From contig NC_060062.1 of NCBI RefSeq assembly GCF_020283565.1, forward strand, positions 50,738,439 to 50,802,438: a DNA stretch of 64,000 nt. The letters run 5' to 3'. The translations under genes were made by a program, and so were the position numbers. Source of the stretch: Trifolium pratense. Taxonomy: Eukaryota > Streptophyta > Magnoliopsida > Fabales > Fabaceae. The notes beneath the pieces are model-generated. The model was not told the DNA's origin. It saw only the letters and a list, made by a program, of their open reading frames with translations, and searched no databases. Positions 36,175 to 47,952 of the stretch are shown one piece after another. Positions within the stretch are counted from its first letter, which is position 1. Every line of letters begins with the position of its first letter.

Positions 36175-37885
36175 TTATATAATAAATTCATAGGGAGATT
36201 GTCTTGCATGGTTTCCTTTCATATTAGCCATAATAAAAGCAAATTGTTCTTTCAACTTATCAAATTCAGCAACTTTTGTTTTTAGCGCTTCAACTTCAGC
36301 AACTTGTGTAGTTAGCGCATCAATTTCTCTTTGCATCTTGCCTATTTGTGCATCCGCAACTGATGTTGAATGACGAGAACTATGTCCAAAAATCTGAGAT
36401 AGTGTTACACCAAGTCCTACTCCTCGAATATACCCATTATGCTCTTTCCCAAACACTTTCACAAAAGATTGATTCACCGAATTCGATGCACGAATTTCTT
36501 TTTGTAACTCTTCCTGCAAATAATATTAATACAAAGGAAAAACAGAGAAAAGTTCTTCTCTTATATTTCATATAACAAACACTGTCATATGAATCTTAAC
36601 ATCACTAAAATCTCTAAATATTTGATCAAGTGAGAATGAGTTAATCATCATAAAACTACCAAATGAAAACAAGTGCTAATTATAAGTGCTTTCATAGTGT
36701 GACTCATGCAACAAGTGCTAATTATTCATTAGTTTACTGCTTCTCATAACAGACACTGCTAGCTGCAGATTTCACATCATTAACAAGAAATTTCTTACAT
36801 TTTTTTTTCGAGCCTCATCATTAACATATGCCCCGTTCCGCTTCTTGTGAGAGACTTCATACATGTCCCCTCTGTTGTAGGTCCGTCCATCTCGTCTTTC
36901 CTAAATTATTGCACCATATAATTAAATTAACTATACAATGTAATAATTTTCTAATAATGATACAATGTAATAATTTAATTGTATACCATATCATCCCTTG
37001 TTCTTGCCAATGACTTTCGGCCTAACATGTGGGGAATACATTGCTTTTGGCGGTTCTTCGCAATTTGATCTGCTTTCCTCTATATTAGACAATGATCAAT
37101 AAATCAAAAAACTAAACTTAAGAACAAAGTATAAAATAATTCAAATTATTGATATTACCATAGTGTCTGGATGCAATCTATATTCCAAATACATTGCCCA
37201 ATGATCTTTTGTAACTTCACCCGGGAAATTCTCTATGTTTTGTTCAACACTAAGAGACCAATCATAATATTTGTTGAATAAAAAAGACCGGTACTCCTTC
37301 CACTTTTTCCCCACACTTGAATAAATATACTATTGATGATCTTGATCATTGACAATAAATTTTGCCTTCAACGCAAACAAATTTAAAGAATGTTACTAAA
37401 CTTAACTTAAGTATAACTAAAATATAAGAATGTTACTAAACTTAACACATTTCAGTTTATACCTCTATGTTTTTCTCATAAACCAAATCTTTCTTTGTTG
37501 TAGTAACTTTAGGCCATTTTGGATACATGATAGGAAATAAATCATCATTACTCGCAAGAAAGCCCAAATAGCCTGCTAATAATCCAACTGACTCTCCCAC
37601 TGCCTGCCTTTCAACATTCCAATTTGCTAGCACCTTAAATCCCACTTCGTTTGGGATTAAGTCTCGCACTTGTAAATGATGAAGTTGAGGGGGAGATTGA
37701 GGTTGTTGATGTTGGGGTTGAAGTTGAGGGGATTGATCTCGAGGTGGAGGTTGAGTGAGAGGTTGAGGTTGTTGATGTTGGGGTTGAAGTGGAGGGGGTG
37801 GTTGAGGGGGTTGATCTTGAGGTGGAGGTTGAGTGGGAGGTTGAGGTTGTATACGATAATTACGTCTTCTTGTTGAGGTAGACAT
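36175..37885 (-). pseudogene. Plant transposase (Transposase_24, Ptta/En/Spm type), one stop codon
   Basis: A five-exon model fits: 37885-37463, 37365-37159, 37079-36987, 36900-36799 and 36513-36175. All introns are GT-AG and phase 0, total 387 aa. Exon 1 is Gln/Pro-rich (residues about 11-70), then VRDLIPNEVGFKVLANWN. Exon 2 has VGKKWKEYRSFLF and a DW motif; exon 3 AKNRQKQCIPHMLGRKS; exon 4 RRDGRTYNRGDMYEVSHKK; exon 5 SFVKVFGKEHNGYIRGVGLG followed by a heptad-like coiled coil. This is the layout of plant Transposase_24 proteins, found in CACTA-derived and domesticated genes. An in-frame TAG at 37330-37332 (exon 2) would truncate it to about 153 aa. Tail to tail with the copia fragment, 24 bp apart. 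Confidence 0.75.
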
Positions 37886-38616
37886 ACCTACAATCAATTG
37901 TCAAAACCACAGATACAAATTGAATAGATAAGATCTGTAAAATTCACATATCAATTATTCACATATCTATAGAGTAATCGTCAACCTTGCTTAAAAAAAA
38001 TGAAAGAGTAATGGTCAACTAAATAAATAAGTTAGTTTATAAGTAGCAATTTAGCAATTTTATAAGTGGTATAATCGTTGAAGTGACGTCTTGACCTAAA
38101 AGATCAAATGATATGATATATAAACAAAAAAAATTCTTATAAATTTGAGGATATTCCTTTTTTTATTAATCATTTTTTAGAGGATCTGTAAACTAAGAAA
38201 TATCATTAGACCATTCAATTAATTTGATATTTTACTGTTTACTTCGTTACCTAGAAATAAAAGTCCAATTCCTCAACATCTTGTTCATTCGAAACAAAAT
38301 ATTTTCTTTCCATCCTAGCATCATTGCAAGAGCATTCTACCGACTTTCTATAAAGGGTTGCAAGGGTCTTACATAATCACGTACTTAAAAAATCGACAAA
38401 AAAAAATAGATAAAGTCAATGCACCTTATTAGAATAACAAAACTAGTATCTACCTTATCATATATAATCTACTTATTCATTTATTTTTATTATTTTTTAT
38501 TTTATGTGAAATAATTTTAAATAACACTTAATTAGGGACAAATGGAATAATATTTTATTAGGCTAATCATTCTATGTATCTACTTGGCCAGTTGACATTG
38601 TACTTATCTTGTCTGC
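37886..38616. other. Intergenic, upstream of both the transposase gene and CASPL copy 1
   Basis: AT-rich spacer. The stretch 38568-38616 (TCATTCTATGTATCTACTTG...) matches the region upstream of CASPL copy 2 at about 47786, so it is part of the duplicated CASPL promoter. Confidence 0.5.
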
Positions 38617-38624
38617 TTAATTAA

Positions 38625-39122
38625 CAGGGGCGTCTCCGAGTTTTAGGAGGCTTTGTGCAAAATATAAAAGTGGTCCCTTAATAAAAAAAATAAAAAAAAT
38701 TATTGATTTAAATTGCATATAATATAAAAAAAAAATTCTTGTAAACATATAAATTATCAATATTAAATCTTACATTAAATTAAATGGAACAAGAAATACA
38801 AAATAATTATCTTTGAATATAACGTCAAAAAGGAACATCATAATCTAAGATTAAATTTTATGCAAAGATTAAAATGGACTAGAACTATATTTACGAGTAT
38901 AGATAACTAATATATTGATACTCATGATATTTATGAACATTAACAATATATAACTATTATTTTAGGGCCTAAAAATTAATCTATTAATATACATCTGATA
39001 TTTTATAGGTATAAATAATATATAAGTAATATTATAGGACCTCAAAATTTTGAGTTGAGGCCCTCAAAATTTTGAGGCCCTATGCCGTCGCACACCTCGC
39101 ACATGCATGCGAGCCTCCTATG
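38625..39122. mobile_element. hAT-like insertion in the promoter of CASPL copy 1
   Basis: Flanked by a perfect 8-bp TSD, TTAATTAA at 38617-38624 and 39123-39130, the size expected for hAT elements. The left end is CAGGGGCGTCTCC; the right end read inward is CATAGGAGGCTCG, a poor inverted repeat. CASPL copy 2 has the corresponding empty site (TTAACTAA near 47833). Non-coding, 498 bp. Confidence 0.7.
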
Positions 39123-39151
39123 TTAATTAAATTTACCAATTTATCCCATGC

Positions 39152-39158
39152 TATAAAA
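39152..39158 (+). promoter_or_regulatory. TATA box of CASPL copy 1
   Basis: TATAAAA, followed by GGCCACAAAC as in copy 2; 77 bp before the ATG. Confidence 0.7.
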
Positions 39159-39228
39159 GGCCACAAACCATCACATTTGTACAAAGAAACAAAGTTTTTA
39201 TGTTAGAATTTTGGAAAACTTAATTGAG

Positions 39229-41091
39229 ATGGAGAATAACACAAATAATAATACTACTTAAACCACAACTAGCCAACCCTCAAGCTCAATAGTTTCAAGA
39301 ACTGTCATTTTACTTTTGAGGGTGTTGACTTTTGTGTTTCTTCTCATTGCTCTCATACTCATTGTCTCAACAACGGCAAATGAAGATCCAGATTATGACG
39401 AATTTGAAATTAAGCTCAAAGACGTCCATGCTTTTCGGTGAGCATTGTATTTATATATCTACATCATCAGTTATAAAAGAAGAAACAAAGCCCTTTAAAA
39501 AAAAAGAAACAAAATTATTGGATCAAATAATTAATATAGAATCAGATAAGATATAGTAGTTTTGTTCTTTTTTCTATATTAACAATCTACGATTTTGAAA
39601 ATGTAGATACATGATCTGGACAATAGCAATTGGGTTTGTATACAATTTTATACAAATGGTACTCTCAGTTTGTACTGTTGTATCGGGAAATCGTGTATTA
39701 AATGGTGATGGAGGCTGTAAGTTTGATTTTTATGGTGATAAGGTACATCTATACATTCCATATATAATAAGTACTCCTTCCGATCCTTTTTATAAGAAAC
39801 ACTTTGGAAAAAAAAATTGGTCCTTTTTATAAGAAACTTTGACCAATTTTCAAATGTTTTAAATATTCAATTTCACTTATGCGCTTATTTATTATGAAAA
39901 AGAATTTAAAAATAAGTAAGTTAGTTGAATAAAGAGTAATTAAATAAGGGTATACATTGAATAAATTTAAATTTACAAGAGTATTAAATGAAAATAACTA
40001 TGTTAAGTATGTTTCCTTGGTCTGTGTAATTTTTTCAAAGTGTTTCTTATAAAAAGGACCGGAGGGAGTAATATTTTTTATATTTTGATGAGTTTAATTT
40101 CTATCTATGAAGCTCTAATATTTCAAAAATGGTGAAATATCGTGCCCGACACGTATTTGATATTGATATATGTCCCGATACTCGTATCGGAGAAGTATCG
40201 GATAATTAATATTATTCTTTTAAAAGAAAACGACTGATACATGTTAGATACTTCTCTGATACGCATATTAGAGAAGCATCGAGTAATTAATGTTCTTTGA
40301 TGATGAAAATGGAGAGAGGATACTGGTACAATCCGTGTTTTCTCTTAAGTAGTGAATGTTAGAGTATGATATTTTTTATGGATAGTCAACTACTCCCTCA
40401 GTCCTATATTACAGGGAAAAAACTACATTTTTTTCCCCAATTTATAAGAAAATTTTTTTTTTTCAAGAATGTTTTTTCTTTATTCTCATAAAATTAAATG
40501 CAAATTGCATTTAAATTTTTCTCTCTCCTCTCTTCTCAATAAACAACCATCAATAAAAATTATTTTTACATTTTGCCATGCAATTTATTCCAAGAAAAAC
40601 ACACAAAAATATATTTCAAATTATCATTTTTATTTTTTCTTAATAAGTGTGTTTTTTTCCTTATCACCATTTGGTTTTGAGTTTGATCCTTGGACGGTGC
40701 GTATAGAGAAGCATTTGTTGGAATAAATCAACCCTTAAATGAATTTCAGTTACCTCAAACGGATTAGCCTCTGCAGCTGTGCGTGGAGGATATTTTTGTT
40801 TTACAAAAAAAGAAGTGATTTTACCTCAATATATTGTTGTCATTTCTAGCTACATTTGATTTCTTATGTTTTCTTGGACAGATAATATCATATCTTTTAC
40901 TTTCTGGTTCAGCTGCTGGATTTGGTGCCTCAAAAGATCTTGATAGATTCTACAAAGAAGAACTAGAACATCCCTTAAACTCATTCTTCAGACAGGCTAA
41001 TGCCTCAGCTAGTCTTCTTTTATTTGGATTCATAGCCACAGCCATGGCAGCAATTTTCACCTCATTTGCTTTACCAAAGAAAGCTAAATAA
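39229..41091 (+). pseudogene. CASP-like protein (CASPL4D type), copy 1, early stop
   Basis: Three exons aligned with copy 2: 39229-39437, 39607-39742 and 40882-41091, all with GT-AG introns and 184 codons. Codon 11 (39259-39261) is TAA where copy 2 has a sense codon (its repeat region reads NTTPATT). The rest of the frame is open. It encodes four membrane segments: VILLLRVLTFVFLLIALILIV, the exon 2 helix IAIGFVYNFIQMVLSVCTVV, the ISYLLLSGSAAGFGA helix, and ANASASLLLFGFIATAMAAI. Exon 2 carries NGDGGCKFDFYGDK. No in-frame ATG follows until exon 2, so re-initiation would lose the first helix. CASP-like proteins are four-helix plasma membrane proteins related to Casparian strip scaffolds. Intron 2 is enlarged by a MITE and other repeats. 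Confidence 0.85.
39773..40070. repeat. Stowaway-like MITE in intron 2 of CASPL copy 1
   Basis: Inverted ends ACTCCTTCCGATCCTTTTTA and ACTCCCTCCGGTCCTTTTTA (read inward), continuing TAAGAAACACTTTG. Same family as the element at 54181-54459. Confidence 0.8.
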
Positions 41092-41308
41092 CATCAATTT
41101 TCAATTCAAAAAATTCAAGAAATAAATGAAAGGTCGCTACAATTTTGGGAGGCAAATTTGCTATTCACTCATTCAAATTTTTTATGAAAATCAAATCTTT
41201 TTTCCATAAAATTGCAGATTATCAATCTTTTCATCCCCTGCCAATAGTAGTAACACAATGTCATTTTCTTTGAATGGTCTAACAGTGATCCTTGATGGAT
41301 TCAGGGCC

Positions 41309-41369
<61 letters not shown>

Positions 41370-41877
41370 AGAGAGATCATTGCGAAACACATACCTATAT
41401 CCACCTCATTGATGTCAACAAAGATGCATCAACATTGCATTTATAATTTTACCAAGTTGAGAGTTACGCGAACACAAATTTTGTCTTTGTTGAACTTGTT
41501 GAGCTGCACATAATTAACTCCTAAAAAATTGAGACTCTCCTAATTTCTTCATAGATTATTGAATTTTCATTCTACTTAAGTTAAAAGTTACACTCTCCTC
41601 TCTTGATTACTCTCATAATTAACGGCATTTAAAAAAATACAAAAACCGTTAATTTTGATGTATCTCAATAACATATCAAATGATTTTGGATTTATTTGAA
41701 ATTTTACACAAATGATCTATATGATGTAAACTTTCAATCCAACGGTGGATTTTATAAAATTTATATCGGTTAAAACGTTATTGAGAGGTGTAACATTTGG
41801 TGTCAAACTAGTTGGTGTCAACGGATCCTGAGTCATTTTACTTATAATTATCTCGAAAAATAACATATAACAACCAT
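41092..41877. other. 3' flank of CASPL copy 1
   Basis: Likely 3' UTR then spacer, with a (TA)n microsatellite at 41311-41366. A stretch containing AAACCGTTAATTTTGATGT (41643-41820) may be an old repeat. No gene. Confidence 0.5.
41311..41366. repeat. (TA)n microsatellite
   Basis: About 27 TA units. The apparent Ile-Tyr repeat protein read through it is not real. Confidence 0.95.
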
Positions 41878-41882
41878 ATATC

Positions 41883-42342
41883 TGTTAGAATATTTTCTAA
41901 TATTTTGTGGGCTGCAATCAATTGTGGCTTTTGATATTAATAAAAAACGGGTTGATGTTGTTGTGATCCATTTGATGATGCTTAAGCCCGATAATTGTGA
42001 TCAGTAATAATGGGCTTGAACACTAATTCTGATTTGTGTAGAAATAAAGTGTAGGCCCAACTCTAGGGTCCATGATGGGTGGTACTTGGTTGAGATCTTT
42101 TATATATAAGATTGGCTAGGTCCCCTTTGCCGTCACGCACAAACACAGTAAGCTCATTTGTGGTTTTACCCATCAAAGACCTCAAAGATCGGAGCAAGTG
42201 ATAGGCAAAGGAAGACCTTGTCTAACACATTGGTGGTTCCGATATCGGCGCTTTCGGTAACGATGTTTTGTGATTATGATTATCAAGTAAGTGTGTTCTA
42301 ATTTTATATAATATATCGATCTCTAAATTATTAATTATTACA
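41883..42342 (+). repeat. 5' LTR of the LARD-like element
   Basis: 460 bp. Contains ATATATAAGATTGG (TATA-like) near 42101. Ends TTACA; the other copy ends TTACG. Confidence 0.9.
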
Positions 42343-45300
42343 CGTGGTTTCAGAGCTTGTTATTATATGATTTAGAACCCTAGCCTAATTTTTTAATCGT
42401 GAATCGCTATAGCCAATTTATATTTGATTTTTGAGAATGTTTGTAAGCTGTATTTGTTTATTATTCGATAAATTGAAGGGATTGTCTGATTTCGCTCCAC
42501 GAATTTTTAACTAATCAATAATATGGGACATTTGATTAATTTGACTAATATATGTATAAAGAGTTTTAAATCAAATGTGTGATGCGTATATAAATTGGCT
42601 ATTGTACACCTTTATCTTCTGTTTATACAAGATTGTACAAATAAATCATTGATTTTGTTTGTGGTCTTGTAAATCGAGATTGACACCTTTGGATTCAAAT
42701 TGATCTGTGTACGTTATTCGAATTTTAGCTATTCACAAACTTTGGTTTGTTGCTTTTATGCAATCGAACTGCCGTGTATGTTAACAATTTTCCAGCGATT
42801 TTGTTGGTAGTGTTATTTTTTGTTTGTTTGCTGGAATCAAATGAATGAAATTTTCGTAGGTTCTGTAAACAATTGTTTAAGATACGAGAATTATGGCCAT
42901 GATTGTGTTGTCTTATTATAATCTCAAAATTTATTTAGAAGGCGGAACTTGGTTAGGAACTTGAAAATTAGTTTACTTATTTTCTCTTTGAAAATCAAGA
43001 TCCTATGTTCTGCCATATTTCTTAAGAGGTCATTTAGGGATTTTATTTAACCCTTAAGATGCGATTGACCCCTCCAAAATCATAAATTTTATTTGAGATT
43101 GTTCTCTTTAAATGATAGTATCGCATTCCACACTTTTGAACCGAATTATATAATATGTTATATGTTATTATTACTTTAACCTTTCAGTTCAAATGATATG
43201 ATTCCGACTTCTATAGTGTATAGTGATACTTTTGTTTGGGGTTTTAGCAAGTAACCCTGTATACTAATTGTTAAGTTAATTTGGAATTTGGGATTACTCT
43301 CCAATATTGTGTTTTCAAGAGAAATATCCATGTACTCAGTTATCTTTTATGAAAGAAATTTGCAATAAATTGACAATTACCATGATGATTCTTGCGGGAT
43401 TAAAATGATACTCCAAATACATTTGCCAGTTTATTTATTCTCTAAACTTACGGATTCAATTTGGACTATTATAGTGTTGTTTGATTTTGACACATTAGTG
43501 GTTCGTTTGTTTCCTTAATTTTTGGAATGTTAATTCTCCCACTATAAATATGCAATTGTATTTAAAAGTGATATTATTTTCCATAATATTCTAAAATTAG
43601 AAACTCTAATTAATTGATTTCATGTTATATACTCCAATTTTTAAAATTTTACTCTATTTAGTGGGAGTATTTCAAGTTTAATATATTGAGAATTCTATTC
43701 TAGAAAAATATAAATTTAGTGTGACATTGTTTGACATGTCCATGGTGTGATAGAGAAGATAGTTGAATATCTGCTTAAATATTTTTAAAAGTCTTGAATT
43801 GACAATTCAACTACAATTCTCTATCAAGTGGGAGAGTTTTACATGTCAACTATTTATAAATGTTTATAGAGAATTATATTGAGGAGTCCTATGTTATTTA
43901 TAAAAGTTCGGGACTATTAATTTGTTTTATATCCTCAATGGAATTAAAATTGAAGTCTCTTATTTTTCCGCTGCATAAATTATTTATTTATTAGATTGAG
44001 TTGACTGTTTCACACTAATATGAGTTGATTGTTTAACAGTAATGAGCTCTCTCCCTAAATAATAGCACATAATATATTAATATTTTTTGTGCTTTTCTAA
44101 TACCACTATGAATTATGAATAAACGACATGTTCAGAATGCAAATTAAAATAATGAGTGACCAGATTAGATGCATTTAAATGATGCATATTTTTACTGAGT
44201 CGTATTTTGACAAGAGACAAGAGATAATGATTCTTATGCAAGAGATTTCATGCATTGATATAGGCCGTTACCATCAAATTGGGACCGCTTATATTATTGA
44301 TTTGATGAAATTTTCTTTGTAGCATGAGGAATGTTTTTTAATTGTGACATGTGATTTTCTGCCTAAAGGTGATGATTATATGTTATAATTAAAAATTAAT
44401 TTAAGATGAAGTTATTTGACGATGTATTGATCGGAGGAATTTGTCTGCCTAAAGGTGACAAATCTCAAAGTTCAATGTATACTCATTGATTAACTCATCT
44501 GAGGTTTTGACTGAGGATTTGACCTTAGTTTGTACATTCTGCCCAAAGGTGATTGTACTATTATATTGGCCTCGTTGTGATAGCTTCTTGATTTTGAGCT
44601 ATATCTTGTCCTTGAGATAATTGACTCATGAGGTTTTTACTGAGACATTGATCTTAGTTTGTGCATTCTGCCCAAAGGTGACTGCACTATTATATTGGTC
44701 TCTTATGATAATACTAATGCATTCTGGTTTTGTTTCAAGTATGAATGTCTCCACATATAATTGTTATGCTTCCATCAAAATTTTGAACATCATAAAATTA
44801 TAAGAAATGGAACCAAGATTTGGAGAATAAGCCTATGATTAATGCGGAGAGCACATCTGAATAAATGATACAATTGGGTAAGTGGGAGAGAATTGACTAC
44901 TTGATTGTCACATTGATCTTGTTAAAAATTTTATATTAGTTGATCCCTTAATCAAGAAACTTAGGTCCATTGTTTTCAAGAGTAACATTGCAAACACTGA
45001 CATTGTGAGTTCTTTACATATGTTTGATTAGTGAGAGTTTGAAAAGAATTTTTGAACAAGTGATCGATAATTAAGATTTTCATATGCTTGATTAGTGGGA
45101 GTTTGAAAAGAACATTTGATCAAGATTCTTTTGATATGCTTGATCAGTGGGAGTTTAAATTTAATATTAACTCATTTATAATGTTTGATTTATTTTTATC
45201 AAATATAAATAAATAGATAAGGTTGTTCCTGTCAATCTGTCACTGTTGGTTTGTTTTAATTGCTATCATATAAGAGTAAAACATGTTCATCCTTCTCTTT

Positions 45301-46529
45301 TACGTACATAATTTTTATAGTCTATTAAGTATAAGATTTTTATTCTATACTTTTGCCTTATTGCCTTAATTTTTACATACAATTTGATATGAATGAATTC
45401 CAGCTTTGTATAATTTTCTGAGTCTCAATTTTGGTTTGATTTGTTTGGCTAATTTGTTGCGGAGATCAAAAGCTTGTTGACTTAAACTGAGCCTATGTGA
45501 TTTTGTGAATGTGTGGATTTACAAAATATGGGTATATTCATTCACATGTTCCTTTCTTTAGCTGGAAGCTTTGGTTACTGTTATTCATTTTAAAATAACC
45601 ATGCATCATGGTTTGTTGGAGATATATATTAGAGACTTATCTACCTAAATAATTCAAAAATAATTCAAGTTTTCATATATGATGGATTGGGTTTTTGAGT
45701 CAATCCAAAATTTTGATTCAGGCTTTAGTTTATGCAATATGATGGATTGTTGTGCTTTGCTGAAGGAACCGTAGTGTATGACAATTGATATATGTGAAAA
45801 TTTTGAGCTCAGTGTTATTAGGATCATTGTGTCCGTGGTCAACACTATTTTGGAGTTGAGACATTACAATAAATAAATATTATAGCTCAGTGTTGTTGGG
45901 ATCATTATGCCGGTGATCAACACTATTTTGGAGCTGAGACATTATGTGTAAGCATAAATAAATAAATTAAGCTCAGTGTTGTCGGGATCACTTAGCCGGT
46001 GATCAACACTATTTTGGAGCTGAGACATTATGGTATCTTAAGGACCATGTAATTTCTCTGGCTTTCATGCATTTGAGAGAAATTATGTCTAAAATATTGA
46101 AGCTCAATGTTGATTAGATCATGATACTGCAGTAGTCAACATCATTTGAGAGCTTGGACTTGTGGTATCTTATGGACCATAAAAATTTCTCTGGCTTTAA
46201 GGCATTTGAGAGAAATTGAGGACTGACGAAGAAAATGATAGTATGGTTGTTTGATCACAGACATATCAGTTTCTCGCTACACTCTACACAAATGACTAGT
46301 CGACGGAGTTTGGTGGTATTTGTAACCATGGAAGGTGTTGTATCGATAATGATATAATTACCACTATGATTCAATATCATTTAACTTTTGTTGGACGGAG
46401 TCTTAATTAGATGTTGCATCTTGGGATCATTGTGGCCACATTAATAAATATGTTATCAACCCAAGAGTCGTTTTCAAAGTGTTTTCTTTAAATTAAATAT
46501 ACACAATTGATTTTGCCCAAGTGGGAGAA

Positions 46530-46989
46530 TGTTAGAATATTTTCTAATATTTTGTGGGCTGCAATCAATTGTGGCTTTTGATATTAATAAAAAACGGGTT
46601 GATGTTGTTGTGATCCATTTGATGATGCTTAAGCCCGATAATTGTGATCAGTAATAATGGGCTTGAACACTAATTCTGATTTGTGTAGAAATAAAGTGTA
46701 GGCCCAACTCTAGGGTCTATGATGGGTGGTACTAGGTTGAGATCTTTTATATATAAGATTGGCTAGGTCACCTTTGCCGTCACGCACAAACACATTAAGC
46801 TCATTTGTGGTTTTACCCATCAAAGACCTCAAAGACCGGAGCAAGTGATAGGCAAAGGAAGACCTTGTCTAACACATCGGTGGTTCCGATATCGGCGCTT
46901 TCGATAACGATGTTTTGTGATTATGATTATCAAGTAAGTGTGTTCTAATTTCATATAATATATCGATCTCTAAATTATTAATTATTACG
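46530..46989 (+). repeat. 3' LTR of the LARD-like element
   Basis: 460 bp, about nine substitutions from the 5' copy, including the terminal base. Followed by TSD ATATC. Confidence 0.9.
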
Positions 46990-46994
46990 ATATC

Positions 46995-47856
46995 CACCAC
47001 TTTCTATAAAGAGTCATAAAGCTCCTTTGAAATCATCTGCTCACAAATCATATAGAAATCAATACAACAAACATTGGTGTTAATATATAATAATTTTATA
47101 AACAACATGACGGCTGCCTTGAAAATTGTTCTATTTTTTCTTATAAGCAAAAATCCCGTAAAAGAAGTAGATTATTGAACTTAAGTGATTAATGTGCTTC
47201 TCCAAGGACAAATTGTTTTGAAGAATCCAAGTTCAATTTCTAGGTGGAATACTTTTTTTGCAATACTTTACTTATTGCGCGACCAAACTCGATTACTAGA
47301 ATCTCATTTCCTTTGGAATCATATGATTATAAAAAAAATAAAATCTGTAAAAGAATGCTAAATCCGTCAATGACAATATTCCAAAATTCTTGAAACTGCA
47401 GGCCAATCTAGATAAAAGTAAAATAAAAATAAAAATTATCAAATGGAAGTTTTTGTTATCCGTCAAATGGAATACAAAAAAATGTGAACTTTATTATCAA
47501 AATGTGAGCTTTCATAGAAATCACTACTTAGTATAAGAATCATTTGAAAAAATTACAGAAAAAAGATAATTCTTATGGTATTAAATTATTATTATGAAAT
47601 TAGTACCCAAAAAATAATTATTATAAAATTTTACCTTAAAAATAAATAAGTGGAGTGTTCGAGATTTAAATCTCAGCTCTTAACTATGTATATATATAAT
47701 ATGATATCTCTATCGACTAAATTTCACGAGAATCCAATTGACAATGTATTTTTGGTTAATTAATAGTACTACTTTATTAGACAAATCATTCTATGTCTCT
47801 ACTTGGTCAATTGACAATGTACTTATTTTGATTAACTAAATTTATCAATTTCATGC
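46995..47856. other. Intergenic, upstream of CASPL copy 2
   Basis: AT-rich. A SINE-like relic with B-box-like GAGATTTAAATCTC lies near 47650-47730. The stretch from about 47786 matches the copy 1 promoter. Confidence 0.45.
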
Positions 47857-47865
47857 TATATAAAA
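47857..47865 (+). promoter_or_regulatory. TATA box of CASPL copy 2
   Basis: TATATAAAA followed by GGCCACAAAC, shared with copy 1; about 96 bp before the ATG. Confidence 0.7.
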
Positions 47866-47952
47866 GGCCACAAACAACTATACAACACATTTGTAAAAAT
47901 TAAGAAACGGAGTTTCTGATTTTAGAATATTTAAGAATTAGAAGGTTTTGAG

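Larger units (their letters stand above)
41883..46989 (+). mobile_element. Non-coding LTR retrotransposon (LARD-like, copia-type signals)
   Basis: Two 460-bp LTRs, 41883-42342 and 46530-46989, starting TGTTAGAATATTTTC. I count about nine differences, roughly 98 % identity. TSD ATATC at 41878-41882 and 46990-46994. Primer-binding site TGGTTTCAGAGCTT just after the left LTR (one base off the usual TGGTATCAGAGC); polypurine tract AAGTGGGAGAA just before the right LTR. The 4187-bp interior has no frame longer than about 60 codons and no retroviral motif. It does have three families of internal short repeats (near 44358-44681, 45010-45160 and 45807-46200). It must be mobilised by another element's proteins. 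Confidence 0.92.

Noticed and set aside
41258..41513. Open frames with long Ile-Tyr repeats
   Set aside because: Translation of the (TA)n microsatellite.
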